From positions 1 to 34,587 of the forward strand of contig NZ_JACEFC010000039.1 of the NCBI RefSeq assembly GCF_014180715.1: DNA of 34,587 nt, in the 5' to 3' direction. Each line of letters begins with the position of its first letter. Positions within the stretch are counted from its first letter, which is position 1. This document shows positions 15,972 through 24,803 of this stretch, one piece after another. The notes beneath the pieces were generated by a model that saw nothing but the letters and a program-made list of their open reading frames with translations, had not been told where the DNA came from and did no database searches. The position numbers and the translations under genes are program-made. The stretch is from Nocardioides stalactiti. Lineage in GTDB: Bacteria; Actinomycetota; Actinomycetes; Propionibacteriales; Nocardioidaceae.

Positions 15972-17431
15972 GAGACGTCCTCTCGTTGGGGCGCAAGGAC
16001 TCGTGGGAGGGCGTCCACGCCGTCGTCGCGGGCTTCGGTGCCAGCGGCTTCGCCGCCGCCGACAACCTGACCCACCTCGGTGCGTCGGTGACCGTCCTCG
16101 CCGACAACGCGACGGCCGCCCAGCTGGAGAAGGCCCAGCTGCTCGAGATCCTCGGCGCCACCGTGCGGCTCCACGCCGGCGCCACGGGGGCGCTGCCCGA
16201 CGACGTCGACGTCCTCGTCACCTCGCCGGGGTTCCGCCCCGACGCCCCGCTCCTCGCGCAGGCGCGCGGGCGCGGCGTCCCGGTCTGGGGCGAGGCGGAG
16301 CTCGCCTGGCGGCTGCGCGACCCCGACCACCCGGCGCCGTGGCTGTGCATCACCGGCACCAACGGCAAGACCACGACCGTCCAGATGCTCGAATCGATCC
16401 TGCGGGCCGCCGGCCTGCGCTGCGTGGCCGCCGGCAACGTCGGCCTCCCGCTCACCGAGGCCGTCATGGACCCCGAGCCCTACGACGTGCTCGCGGTGGA
16501 GCTGTCGAGCTTCCAGCTGCACTACGTCGACACGATGGCCGCCGAGTCGGCGGCTGTCCTGAACTTCGCCGGGGACCACCTCGACTGGGACGGCGGAGAG
16601 ACGGCCATGGAGGACTACGCGGCCGACAAGGGCCGGATCTACCAGGGCGTCGAGCGGGCCTGCGTCTACAACGTCGCCGACCCGACGACCGAGCGTCTGG
16701 TGCGGGACGCCGACGTGGTCGAGGGCGCCCGCGCGATCGGCTTCACCCTCGGCATCCCGTCGGTCGGCATGGTCGGGGTCGTCGAGGACCTCCTCGTCGA
16801 CCGGGCGTTCGTCGAGGAGCGGCAGACGAGCGCCGCCGAGCTGTGCGCGATCGCCGACCTGGCCTCACCGGCCCCGCACTTCGTCGCCAACGCGCTGGCG
16901 GCCGCCGCGCTCGCGCTCGCCCACGGCGTCAGCCGGTCGGCGGTGCGGGAGGGCCTGCGCACCTTCGTGCCCGACGGTCACCGGATCGCGGTCGTCCGCG
17001 AGCGCGACGACATCACCTGGGTCGACGACTCCAAGGCGACCAACCCGCACGCGGCGCAGTCCTCGTTGCTCGCCTACGAGCCGGTCGTCTGGGTGGCCGG
17101 AGGACTGGCCAAGGGAGCCACCTTCGACGAGCTCGTGCAGCAGGTGAAGGACCGGCTCCGGGCCGTCGTCCTCATCGGCAAGGATCGCGCGATCATCGCC
17201 GACGCGCTCGCGCGACACGCCCCCGATGTGCCGGTGATCGAGGTCACCGCCGGAGAGACTGGCTCCGTAGACGGGGCTGACCTGATGGGTCGCGTCGTCG
17301 GGGCGGCGGCCCAGGTCGCCCGGCCCGGTGACACGGTGCTCCTCGCACCAGGATGTGCCTCGATGGACCAGTTCACCGACTACGCCGCACGGGGCGACGC
17401 GTTCGCAGCAGCGGTCCGTGCACTGACCTGA
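15968..17431 (+). CDS. murD: UDP-MurNAc-L-alanine--D-glutamate ligase MurD
   Basis: This 487-residue cytosolic Mur ligase adds D-glutamate. The N-terminal Rossmann domain starts with AVVAGFGASGFAAADNLTHLG; the ATP loop is GTNGKTTT (Lys134), followed by ELSSFQL, NFAGDHLDWDG and the MurD-specific WVDDSKATNPHAAQ. No ATG or GTG is available at the expected N-terminus. TTG 15968 is chosen because it overlaps the mraY stop as TTGA, matching the coupled style of this cluster; TTG 15986 is the alternative, six codons shorter. No strong ribosome site is visible for either. The stop TGA is at 17429-17431. Confidence 0.92.
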   Translation: MRDVLSLGRKDSWEGVHAVVAGFGASGFAAADNLTHLGASVTVLADNATAAQLEKAQLLEILGATVRLHAGATGALPDDVDVLVTSPGFRPDAPLLAQARGRGVPVWGEAELAWRLRDPDHPAPWLCITGTNGKTTTVQMLESILRAAGLRCVAAGNVGLPLTEAVMDPEPYDVLAVELSSFQLHYVDTMAAESAAVLNFAGDHLDWDGGETAMEDYAADKGRIYQGVERACVYNVADPTTERLVRDADVVEGARAIGFTLGIPSVGMVGVVEDLLVDRAFVEERQTSAAELCAIADLASPAPHFVANALAAAALALAHGVSRSAVREGLRTFVPDGHRIAVVRERDDITWVDDSKATNPHAAQSSLLAYEPVVWVAGGLAKGATFDELVQQVKDRLRAVVLIGKDRAIIADALARHAPDVPVIEVTAGETGSVDGADLMGRVVGAAAQVARPGDTVLLAPGCASMDQFTDYAARGDAFAAAVRALT

Positions 17432-17457
17432 ACCAGTCGCGAGCGAAGGGGGCCGCC

Positions 17458-18717
17458 ATCACCGCCGCGCTCCCCGACACGCGCCCGGACACGCGCCCGG
17501 GCTCCCGCCTCGCGGCACTGAGGTCGCGCGCCGGCACGACCTGGTTCGCCGCGCTGCGTGACGCGTTGGCTCGTCCCCTCACCAACTACTACCTGCTGCT
17601 CGGGTCGGTCGCGCTGCTGCTGACCATCGGGCTGCTGATGGTGCTGAGCTCCTCCAGCATCGAGGCGTACGAGAAGTACGGCGACTCCTACGCGATCGTG
17701 AAGCGCCAGCTCATGTGGGTCGCCCTCGGGGTCCCGCTCGCGTTCGTGGCCTCCCGGGTCTCGCACAAGTGGGTGCGGGCCCTGGCCTACCCGGCGTTCT
17801 CCCTCTCGCTCATCCTGCTGGCCGCCACCGCGAAGTTCGGCGTCGAGGTCTACGGCAACAAGAACTGGCTGCCGCTCGGGCCGATCCAGATCCAGCCGTC
17901 GGAGATCGCCAAGCTCGCGATCATCATCTGGGCCGCGCACATCTACGCCAACAAGGACCGGCGCCTCGGCAGCCTGCACCAGATGATGGTGCCGGTGGTC
18001 CCGGGCATGGTCCTGGCCACGCTGCTCGTCGTGGTCGGTCGCGACCTCGGCACCGCGCTGGTGTTCTTCGCGATCCTCGTCGGCATGCTCTGGGTGGTCG
18101 GCGCTCCCGCCCGCCTGTTCGCACTCTGCCTCAGCGTCGTCAGCGTGCTGGCCCTGGGCCTGGCGGCGACCTCGCCCGAGCGGCTCGACCGGATCACGAC
18201 GTTCGTCGATCCGTTCAAGGACTACCACGGCACCGGCTGGCAGCCGGCCCACGGCCTCTACGCCATGGCGACGGGCGGGGTGTTCGGCCAAGGCATCGGC
18301 GCCAGCCAGCAGAAGTGGGGCAGCCTGCCGGAGGCGCACACCGACTTCATCTTCGCGGTGCTGGGGGAGGAGCTCGGTCTCGTCGGCACGCTGCTGGTCA
18401 TCGGGCTCTTCCTCACCATCGCCTACGCCACGCTGCGGATCGCACGGGAGACGAAGGACCCGTTCGTCCGCTACTGCAGCTTCGGGATCGTGATCTGGCT
18501 GCTCGGCCAGATGATGATCAACGTCGGCATGGTGCTCGCCCTGCTGCCGGTCATCGGCATCCCGCTCCCGCTGGTCTCCTACGGCGGCTCCAGCCTGTTG
18601 CCGACCCTGCTCGCCCTCGGGCTGGTGGTCGGGTTCGCGCGTCGCGAGCCCGCGGCCGCACGTGCACTCGCCCAGCGGCGGCGTGCCCGCGCGACCGGGC
18701 TGTCGGCTCGTCGCTAA
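17458..18717 (+). CDS. ftsW: Septal peptidoglycan glycosyltransferase FtsW (SEDS family)
   Basis: The SEDS membrane protein polymerises lipid II at the septum with FtsI. About ten hydrophobic helices begin at YYLLLGSVALLLTIGLLMVLSS; family motifs include GNKNWLPLGPIQIQPSEIAKL, LPEAHTDFIFAVLGEELGLVG and GIPLPLVSYGGSSLL. The start is uncertain. In frame there is no ATG, GTG or TTG between the murD stop (17431) and TTG 17563, which is just before the first helix. AAGGGGG at 17446-17452 is a good ribosome site 5 nt before ATC 17458, so I place a tentative non-standard start there (419 residues). Alternatives are CTG 17428 (overlapping the murD stop), TTG 17563 and ATG 17353, which would overlap murD by 79 nt. 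Confidence 0.9.
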   Translation: MTAALPDTRPDTRPGSRLAALRSRAGTTWFAALRDALARPLTNYYLLLGSVALLLTIGLLMVLSSSSIEAYEKYGDSYAIVKRQLMWVALGVPLAFVASRVSHKWVRALAYPAFSLSLILLAATAKFGVEVYGNKNWLPLGPIQIQPSEIAKLAIIIWAAHIYANKDRRLGSLHQMMVPVVPGMVLATLLVVVGRDLGTALVFFAILVGMLWVVGAPARLFALCLSVVSVLALGLAATSPERLDRITTFVDPFKDYHGTGWQPAHGLYAMATGGVFGQGIGASQQKWGSLPEAHTDFIFAVLGEELGLVGTLLVIGLFLTIAYATLRIARETKDPFVRYCSFGIVIWLLGQMMINVGMVLALLPVIGIPLPLVSYGGSSLLPTLLALGLVVGFARREPAAARALAQRRRARATGLSARR

Positions 18718-18720
18718 CGT
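18715..18720 (+). promoter_or_regulatory. Putative internal leaderless promoter (-10) for murG
   Basis: TAACGT fits TANNNT and its last base is 7 nt before the murG ATG at 18728. The 7 nt between are TCCTCCA, the opposite of a ribosome binding site, so a leaderless message starting at the ATG is the simplest reading. The hexamer overlaps the ftsW stop codon (18715-18717). Confidence 0.45.
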
Positions 18721-18727
18721 TCCTCCA

Positions 18728-19816
18728 ATGCGCGTTCTGTTGGCCGGCGGCGGTACGGCGGGGCACACCTCGCCGTTGCTCGCGACCGCCGATGCCCTCC
18801 GGCGGTTGGACCCCACCACCGAGATCACCTGCCTCGGCACGCCCCGCGGGCTCGAGAACAAGGTCGTCCCCGCCGCGGGCTACCCGCTCGAGCTGATCCC
18901 GCCGGTGCCGCTGCCGCGCCGCCCCAACGCGGACCTGGCGCGGGTGCCGTCCCGGCTGCGGGGAGCGGTCAAGGCCACGCACGAGGTGATCGACCGGGTC
19001 CGCCCCGACGTCGTCGTCGGTTACGGCGGCTACGTCTCGATGCCGGCCTACCTCGCGGCGCGCAAGCGCGGGCTGCCGCTCGTCATCCACGAGCAGAACG
19101 CGCTGCCGGGCCTGGCCAACAAGGTCGGCTCGCGGATCGCCCAGCGGGTCGCCGTCAGCTTCCCCGACACGCCGCTGAAGCGGGCCGAGTACGTCGGGCT
19201 GCCGCTGCGGCGGATGATCTCCCAGCTCGACCGGGCCGCGCTGCGGAGCGAGGCCCGCGCGTTCTTCGGGCTCGACCCCGACCTGCCGACGCTGGTCGTC
19301 ACCGGCGGGTCGCTCGGGGCGTGGAAGCTCAACCGTGCGGTGAGTCGCGCCTCGGCCGCGCTCGGCGCCGGCGGGGTGCAGGTGCTCCACGTCATCGGCG
19401 CCCGCGGCACCGAGGACCCCGAGTGGGTGGCCCCGGCCGACACCGGGACGCCCTACGTCGTCCTGCCGTTCGTCGACCGGATGGACTACGCCCTGGCGGC
19501 GGCCGACCTGATGGTCTGTCGCGGCGGCGCCTCGAGCGTCGTGGAGGCCGCCGCGACCGGCGTCCCGGCGATCTTCGTGCCGCTCGCCCACGGCAACGGG
19601 GAGCAGGCCCTCAACGCACGCGCGGTGGCGGACGCCGGGGGAGCCCTCGTCGCGGACGAGGCGGGCTTCACCGCCGACTACGTCGCCGACACGGTTCCCG
19701 GGCTGCTCGCCGACCCGCAACGGCTCGCCGCCATGAGTGCCGCGGCCAAGGGACTGGTCCCGTCGGACGCCGACGAGCGGCTGGCCCGCATCGTCGCCGA
19801 GGCGGCGGCGCGATGA
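18728..19816 (+). CDS. murG: Lipid II synthase MurG (UDP-GlcNAc transferase)
   Basis: The 362-residue GT-B glycosyltransferase adds GlcNAc to lipid I on the inner face of the membrane, forming lipid II. The N-terminal glycine loop is LLAGGGTAGHTSPLL, followed by GYGGYVSMPAY and IHEQNALPGLANK. The C-terminal domain has VTGGSLGAWKLN and CRGGASSVVEAAATGVPAIFVPLAHGNGEQALNA, the donor-binding region. ATG 18728 is 11 nt after ftsW and lacks a ribosome site; the upstream TCCTCC and TAACGT suggest leaderless expression from an internal promoter. murC follows after 10 nt. Confidence 0.96.
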   Translation: MRVLLAGGGTAGHTSPLLATADALRRLDPTTEITCLGTPRGLENKVVPAAGYPLELIPPVPLPRRPNADLARVPSRLRGAVKATHEVIDRVRPDVVVGYGGYVSMPAYLAARKRGLPLVIHEQNALPGLANKVGSRIAQRVAVSFPDTPLKRAEYVGLPLRRMISQLDRAALRSEARAFFGLDPDLPTLVVTGGSLGAWKLNRAVSRASAALGAGGVQVLHVIGARGTEDPEWVAPADTGTPYVVLPFVDRMDYALAAADLMVCRGGASSVVEAAATGVPAIFVPLAHGNGEQALNARAVADAGGALVADEAGFTADYVADTVPGLLADPQRLAAMSAAAKGLVPSDADERLARIVAEAAAR

Positions 19817-19826
19817 GGACGCGGCG

Positions 19827-21197
19827 ATGAAGATCCCCGTCCCGGACGAGATCCTGCCCGCCGGTGAGATCGGGCACGTCCACCTCGTCGGGATCGGGGG
19901 AGCCGGGCTGTCGGCGATCGCCCGCCTGATGCACCAGTCCGGCGTACCCGTCAGCGGCAGCGACGCCCACGACTCGGCCGTCGTGCAGGCGCTGCGGGCG
20001 GAGGGGATCGCGGTGCAGGTCGGGCACGACGCGGCCCACGTCGACGGGGCCGACACCGTGGTCGCCACCACGGCCGCCCGCGAGGACAACCCGGAGATCG
20101 TCGCGGCGACCGTCCGCGGCCTGCGCCTGTGGCCCCGCTCAGCGGGCCTCCAGTCGGTCCTGATCGACCGCTCGGTGGTCGCGATCGCCGGCACCCACGG
20201 CAAGACGACGACCACGGCTATGGCGACGGTGGCGCTCCAGGAGGCGGGACTCGACCCGACCTTCGCGATCGGCGCCGAGGTCGAGACGCTCGGCACCAAC
20301 GCCCGGCTCGGCTCCGGCCCGGTCGCCGTGGTGGAGGCCGACGAGTCCGACGGGGCGTTCCTCGTCTACACGCCCGACATCGCCGTCATCACGAACGTGG
20401 ACGCCGACCACCTCGACCACTGGGGCACCGAGGCCGCCTACGAGGCGGCGTTCGCCGAGTTCGCCCGGCGCGCGCGGGTCACCATCTCCGACCGGCCGGA
20501 CCTGGCCGACGTGACCGCCGGCTTCTTCGACGGCGCGACGGTGCGCGGGCACGACCTGGCGATCGAGGGCGCGACGACCCGCTTCCGGGTCGAGGCGCGG
20601 GGCGAGGACCTCGGTGCCGTCGAGCTCGCCGTCCCCGGTCGGCACTACGCCCAGGACGCGCTGTACGCCCTCGCCGTCGGTCTCGAGCTGGGCGCCGACC
20701 CGGCGGCACTCGTGCGCGGCCTGGCTCGCCACCGCGGTGCGAAGCGTCGGATGGAGGCGATCGGCGAGGTGGCGGGCGTCCGCGTCTACGACAGCTATGC
20801 CCACCACCCCAGCGAGATCCGTGGCGACCTCGAGGCCGCGCGGTCCGTCGCCGGGGACGGCCGCCTCGTCGTGTGCTTCCAGCCCCACCTGGTCTCACGC
20901 ACCCGGATCTTCGGCGCCGAGATGGGCGCCGCGCTCGGTGCCGCCGACGAGGTCGTCGTGCTCGACGTCTATGTCGCCCGCGAGGACCCTGACCCGGCCG
21001 TCACCGGTGCGCTGGTCGCGGACGCCGTCCCGCTCCCGACCGGGCAGGTCACGTTCCTCCCCGAGCGCGACCGGGCCGTCGCCGTGCTCCTCGACCGGGT
21101 CGGTCCCGGCGACGTCGTGCTGACCCTCGGGGCCGGTGACGTGACGACGCTGGCGCCACTGCTGGTGGCCGGCCTCCAGGAGCGGGCCGGTGGCTGA
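19827..21197 (+). CDS. murC: UDP-MurNAc--L-alanine ligase MurC
   Basis: The 456-residue enzyme carries out the first Mur ligase step, adding L-alanine to UDP-MurNAc in the cytosol. It opens with IGHVHLVGIGGAGLSAIARLM, the MurC-type dinucleotide-like loop, and has an ATP loop GTHGKTTTTAM (Lys126), VVEADESDGAF, NVDADHLDHWG and the MurC-typical SYAHHPSEI. ATG 19827 is supported by GAGGAC at 19815-19820 with 6-nt spacing. murG is 10 nt upstream and ftsQ overlaps the 3' end by 8 nt. No murB or ddl lies between murC and ftsQ. Confidence 0.96.
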   Translation: MKIPVPDEILPAGEIGHVHLVGIGGAGLSAIARLMHQSGVPVSGSDAHDSAVVQALRAEGIAVQVGHDAAHVDGADTVVATTAAREDNPEIVAATVRGLRLWPRSAGLQSVLIDRSVVAIAGTHGKTTTTAMATVALQEAGLDPTFAIGAEVETLGTNARLGSGPVAVVEADESDGAFLVYTPDIAVITNVDADHLDHWGTEAAYEAAFAEFARRARVTISDRPDLADVTAGFFDGATVRGHDLAIEGATTRFRVEARGEDLGAVELAVPGRHYAQDALYALAVGLELGADPAALVRGLARHRGAKRRMEAIGEVAGVRVYDSYAHHPSEIRGDLEAARSVAGDGRLVVCFQPHLVSRTRIFGAEMGAALGAADEVVVLDVYVAREDPDPAVTGALVADAVPLPTGQVTFLPERDRAVAVLLDRVGPGDVVLTLGAGDVTTLAPLLVAGLQERAGG

Positions 21198-21930
21198 CTC
21201 CGACCGGGACCGCAGCCGTCGGCGGTTCGTGCGACGGCAGTGGGCGCGGCGGTGGCTCACCGTCCGCTACGTGCTCGCCGCGGTCATGGTCGTCGCGGCG
21301 GTCGGCCTCGGCGTCTACTCGCTCTACTTCTCCTCGTGGCTGCGCCTCGAGAGCGCCGAGGTGGGGGGGACCTCCCAGCTGTCCGAGGCGGAGGTGCTCG
21401 CCGCGGCCGAGCTGCCGACCGGGGACGCGCTGGCTCTGGTCGACCTCGACGCGATCGAGGTCCGGGTCAAGCGGCTGACGGCGGTGCGCTCGGTCGACGT
21501 CTCCCGGCAGTGGCCCCACGACGTCCGGATCGACGTCGAGGAGTGGGACCCGTTGGCGGTCGTGGCCGAGGGCGACGACTACACGTTCCTCGCCGAGAGC
21601 GGGGACACCTACGCCTTCGACGGCATGCCCAAGAACCCACCGTCGCACCTGCCCCGGGTGACGGTCGGCTCCGGTGCGGACCGGTTGGCGCTGGAGGAGG
21701 CGGCCGCGGTCGTGGCCGCGCTCGACGCGGCGGTCATCCGCCTCGTCGACCACCTCGAGGTCGAGACAGCCGACGACATCCGCCTGGTGCTGCGGGACGA
21801 CCGGCTGGTGCGTTGGGGGAGTGCGGAGCAGTCCGACGACAAGGCCGAGGTGTTGCTCAACCTGCTCGACGCCCGCCCGGAGGCGCAGGTCTACGACGTC
21901 AGCGTGCCGAGCCTCCCCGCCACCCGCTGA
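21190..21930 (+). CDS. ftsQ: Cell division protein FtsQ/DivIB
   Basis: This 246-residue bitopic protein has a very basic cytosolic end (DRDRSRRRFVRRQWARRW), one membrane helix at about residues 26-47 and an extracellular POTRA domain (about 50-118; LRLESAEVGGTSQLSEAEV through SVDVSRQWPHDVRIDVEEWDPLAVV), then a beta domain. FtsQ recruits FtsL and FtsB to the septum. GTG 21190 is supported by AGGAG at 21178-21182 (7-nt spacing) and overlaps murC by 8 nt. A gap of 184 nt follows before ftsZ, so this gene ends the tightly packed part of the cluster. Confidence 0.93.
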   Translation: MADSDRDRSRRRFVRRQWARRWLTVRYVLAAVMVVAAVGLGVYSLYFSSWLRLESAEVGGTSQLSEAEVLAAAELPTGDALALVDLDAIEVRVKRLTAVRSVDVSRQWPHDVRIDVEEWDPLAVVAEGDDYTFLAESGDTYAFDGMPKNPPSHLPRVTVGSGADRLALEEAAAVVAALDAAVIRLVDHLEVETADDIRLVLRDDRLVRWGSAEQSDDKAEVLLNLLDARPEAQVYDVSVPSLPATR

Positions 21931-21998
21931 CGGGCCGTTCCGCCTTCTTCGTCGGAACTCGCGCGGCGTGTCTCCCCGGGATGCGGTGCTGCCGTACC

Positions 21999-22062
21999 TA
22001 CTGTCATGGACACGACGAGGTTGACATAACTATAACCCTCTAGATGAGGGTAAGGGTTGACC
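21999..22062 (+). promoter_or_regulatory. ftsZ upstream region: -10-like hexamer and ACCCTC/GAGGGT dyad
   Basis: The 184-nt ftsQ-ftsZ gap contains TACTGT (21999-22004), a fair -10. It is followed by a dyad, ACCCTC (22035-22040), TAGAT and GAGGGT (22046-22051), flanked by direct repeats GGTTGAC at 22019-22025 and 22055-22061. This is an AT-richer patch in an otherwise GC-rich gap. TTGACA at 22021-22026 looks like a -35 but has no TANNNT at the right distance. A regulator site or mRNA hairpin controlling ftsZ is likely; which one cannot be told. Confidence 0.45.
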
Positions 22063-22114
22063 GAGGCGGAGCCGGCCGGGGAAGTCGGCTCCCTGACGAA
22101 GAAGGGGAAACGGC

Positions 22115-23299
22115 GTGGCTGCTGCACAGAACTACCTGGCCATCATCAAGGTCGTAGGCATCGGTGGCGGCGGGGTCAACGCTGTCAACCGGATGATCGA
22201 GGTCGGACTCAAGGGCGTCGAGTTCATCGCGATCAACACCGACGCGCAGGCGCTGCTCATGAGCGACGCCGACGTCAAGCTCGACATCGGCCGCGAGCTC
22301 ACCCGCGGCCTCGGCGCCGGCGCCAACCCCGACGTGGGCGGCAAGGCGGCCGAGGACCACGCCGAGGAGATCGAAGAGGTCATGAAGGGCGCCGACATGG
22401 TCTTCGTGACCGCCGGCGAGGGCGGTGGCACCGGCACCGGTGGCGCACCCGTCGTCGCGCGGATCGCCCGCTCGCTCGGCGCGCTCACCATCGGCGTCGT
22501 GACCCGGCCGTTCGCCTTCGAGGGCGCCCGCCGCAAGAAGTCCGCGGACGACGGCATCGAGCGGCTCCGCGAGGAGGTCGACACCCTCATCGTGATCCCC
22601 AACGACCGGCTGCTCCAGATCTCCGACCGCAACGTGTCGGTGATGGACGCGTTCCGCCAGGCCGACCAGGTGCTGCTGCAGGGTGTCTCCGGCATCACGG
22701 ACCTGATCACCACGCCGGGCCTCATCAACGTCGACTTCGCCGACGTCAAGGCCGTCATGAGCAATGCCGGCTCGGCGCTCATGGGCATCGGCTCGGCCCG
22801 CGGTGAGGACCGCGCGGTCGCCGCCGCGGAGATGGCCGTGAGCAGTCCGCTGCTCGAGGCCTCGATCGACGGCGCGCACGGCGTCCTGCTCTCGGTCGCC
22901 GGTGGTTCCGACCTCGGCATCTTCGAGATCAGCCAGGCCGCGGGCATGGTGGCCGAGGCCGTCCACCCCGACGCCAACATCATCTTCGGCGCGATCATCG
23001 ACGACGCGCTCGGCGACGAGGTCCGGATCACGGTCATCGCCGCCGGCTTCGACGGGGGCACCCCGCCGAAGCAGCGTGCCGGCTCGAGCCTGCGCCGGGA
23101 CACCCGGCCGCAGGCCACCCAGGAAGAGGTGCGGGCCGCCGTGGCCTCCCGCCGCGAGCCCGAGCAGGCGGCGGCGCCGGCCGAGCAGCGCCAGGAGCAG
23201 GCTCCCGCCGAGCAGCCCGCCGTCCCTGTCGGAGCCCGTCCCGCCGCGCCGACGTTGGACTTCGACGACGACCTGGACGTGCCGGACTTCCTGAAGTAG
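22115..23299 (+). CDS. ftsZ: Cell division GTPase FtsZ
   Basis: The 394-residue tubulin homologue polymerises into the Z-ring. It has [18 protein letters not shown] at the N-terminus, the tubulin signature GGGTGTGG at residues 103-110, the catalytic-loop region [12 protein letters not shown] and a variable Ala/Glu/Gln/Pro-rich linker from about residue 320. The C-terminal peptide [11 protein letters not shown] is the actinobacterial partner-binding tail that contacts SepF and other proteins. GTG 22115 is supported by AAGGGG 7 nt upstream. The long upstream gap indicates its own promoter(s), as known for ftsZ in other actinomycetes. No ftsA is present. Confidence 0.98.
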   Translation: MAAAQNYLAIIKVVGIGGGGVNAVNRMIEVGLKGVEFIAINTDAQALLMSDADVKLDIGRELTRGLGAGANPDVGGKAAEDHAEEIEEVMKGADMVFVTAGEGGGTGTGGAPVVARIARSLGALTIGVVTRPFAFEGARRKKSADDGIERLREEVDTLIVIPNDRLLQISDRNVSVMDAFRQADQVLLQGVSGITDLITTPGLINVDFADVKAVMSNAGSALMGIGSARGEDRAVAAAEMAVSSPLLEASIDGAHGVLLSVAGGSDLGIFEISQAAGMVAEAVHPDANIIFGAIIDDALGDEVRITVIAAGFDGGTPPKQRAGSSLRRDTRPQATQEEVRAAVASRREPEQAAAPAEQRQEQAPAEQPAVPVGARPAAPTLDFDDDLDVPDFLK

Positions 23300-23323
23300 C
23301 CCGTGCCCTAGACGAGGAGCAGG

Positions 23324-24058
23324 TTGTACTCCTTCCGCACGACCTCAGGCCCCGTCGAGCTGGCGTTCACCGACCGGCTCGGCGGGGTCAGTGTCGCGCC
23401 GTACGACGAGCTCGACCTCGCGCTCGAGGGCGATGACGTCGGCCGGGCGCGCACCGAGAACCACCGTCTGCTGCTGGCCGACTTCGCGCCCGACGACGAG
23501 CTGTGCGACCTGCACCAGGTCCACGGCGCCACCGTCGCGCTCATCGAGGACGACGAGCCGACCAGTCGGCCCGACGCCGACGGGATCGTGACCACCGGGG
23601 CCGGGCGCACCCTCATGGTGCGCGCCGCCGACTGCGTGCCGGTGCTGCTCGCCGACCCCGGCGCGCGGGTCATCGGTGCCGCCCACGCCGGACGCCTCGG
23701 CGTGGTGCGGGGCGTCGTCCCGGCAACGGTCGAGCGGATGCGCGACGTCGGTGCCCGCGACCTGGTCGCCTGGATCGGTCCCCACATCTGTGGCGGCTGC
23801 TACGAGGTGCCCGCCGCGATGCAGGCCGAGGTCGTCGCTGCCGAGCCCGCCACCCGGGCGACCACCACCTGGGGCACCCCGGCGCTCGACCTGGGCGCCG
23901 GCGTCGCCGCGCAGCTGGAGCGGGCCGGCGTCTCGGTGCAGTGGGCGGCCCGCTGCACCCGCGAGTCCACCGACCTCTTCTCGTTCCGCCGCGACGGCGA
24001 GCACGCGGGCCGGCTGGCCGGCGTGATCCGGCTGTCGCCCGCAGGAGCGGAACGATGA
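23324..24058 (+). CDS. pgeF: Multicopper polyphenol oxidase/laccase-domain protein PgeF (YfiH family)
   Basis: This 244-residue protein belongs to the DUF152/YfiH family, which hydrolyses misincorporated peptidoglycan precursors in E. coli (PgeF) and has purine-nucleosidase-like activity in other members. The metal-site motifs are present: HQVHGA (His67), ADCVPVLLA (Cys104) and AAHAGRLGV (His121), with the late CTRESTDLFSFRRDG. The start is TTG 23324 (LYSFRTTSGP) because GAGGAG at 23314-23319 lies just upstream and the family begins here. It lies 24 nt after ftsZ and overlaps yggS as ATGA. Association with the wall cluster fits the precursor-editing role. Confidence 0.9.
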   Translation: MYSFRTTSGPVELAFTDRLGGVSVAPYDELDLALEGDDVGRARTENHRLLLADFAPDDELCDLHQVHGATVALIEDDEPTSRPDADGIVTTGAGRTLMVRAADCVPVLLADPGARVIGAAHAGRLGVVRGVVPATVERMRDVGARDLVAWIGPHICGGCYEVPAAMQAEVVAAEPATRATTTWGTPALDLGAGVAAQLERAGVSVQWAARCTRESTDLFSFRRDGEHAGRLAGVIRLSPAGAER

Positions 24059-24759
24059 GCCGCCGCGACGACCTCGCCGCCGGCCTGGCCGCCGTACGCA
24101 CTCGGATCGAGATTGCCTGCGCCGCCGCGGGCCGCGCTGCCGAGGAGATCACCCTCGTCGTCGTCACCAAGTACTTCCCGGCCTCCGACGTCCGCCTTCT
24201 CGTCGACCTCGGCGTCACCGACGTCGGTGAGAACCGGCACCAGGAGGCGGAGGCCAAGCAGCAGGAGTGCGCCGACCTCGGTCCGGACCTGCGCTGGCAC
24301 TTCATCGGCGGGCTCCAGAGCAACAAGGCCGCTGCGGTGGCCGCCTACGCCGACGTCGTCCACTCCGTCGACCGGGTCAAGCTCGTCGGGCGCCTCGACG
24401 ACGGTGCCGCGGGCCGGTCGAAGCCGGTCGACGTGCTGCTCCAGGTCAGCCTCGACCCGCCCGACCGGGCCGGCCGCGCGGGCGCCGACGTCGCCGACCT
24501 GAGCGGCCTCGCGGCCGCCGTCGCGACGTCCCGGGCGCTCCGGCTGCGCGGGCTGATGGCCGTCGCCCCGCTGGGGGAGGACGCCGCTGCCGCCTTCGCG
24601 CGGCTCACCGACTTGCGCCGCCCCTTCCTCTCCGAGCACCCCGACGCCGACTGGTTGTCAGCCGGGATGAGCGGTGACCTGGAGGCGGCGATCAAGGCCG
24701 GCGCGACACACGTGCGCGTCGGCACCGCGGTCCTCGGTTCGAGGCCTTCGGTCCAGTAG
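24055..24759 (+). CDS. Pyridoxal phosphate homeostasis protein (YggS/PLPBP family)
   Basis: The 234-residue protein is a PLP-binding TIM barrel with no known catalysis that buffers PLP and affects amino-acid pools. The PLP lysine is Lys39 in [11 protein letters not shown]. Other signatures are [67 protein letters not shown] 24055 overlaps the pgeF stop and has AGGAG at 24043-24047 upstream (7-nt spacing). Its place between ftsZ and sepF is the standard gram-positive arrangement. Confidence 0.93.
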   Translation: MSRRDDLAAGLAAVRTRIEIACAAAGRAAEEITLVVVTKYFPASDVRLLVDLGVTDVGENRHQEAEAKQQECADLGPDLRWHFIGGLQSNKAAAVAAYADVVHSVDRVKLVGRLDDGAAGRSKPVDVLLQVSLDPPDRAGRAGADVADLSGLAAAVATSRALRLRGLMAVAPLGEDAAAAFARLTDLRRPFLSEHPDADWLSAGMSGDLEAAIKAGATHVRVGTAVLGSRPSVQ

Positions 24760-24803
24760 TGTCCAGAGCAAAGGATGGAACAGATGAGGCGGAGGCAGCA
24801 GCC

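Noticed and set aside
17353..17457. ATG 17353 as ftsW start
   Set aside because: It would overlap murD by 79 nt, has no ribosome site and adds an Arg-rich stretch unlike FtsW; kept only as an alternative.
22021..22046. TTGACA/TAGATG as a standard ftsZ promoter
   Set aside because: The spacer would be 14 nt and the last base of the -10 does not match; no TANNNT is at 16-18 nt.
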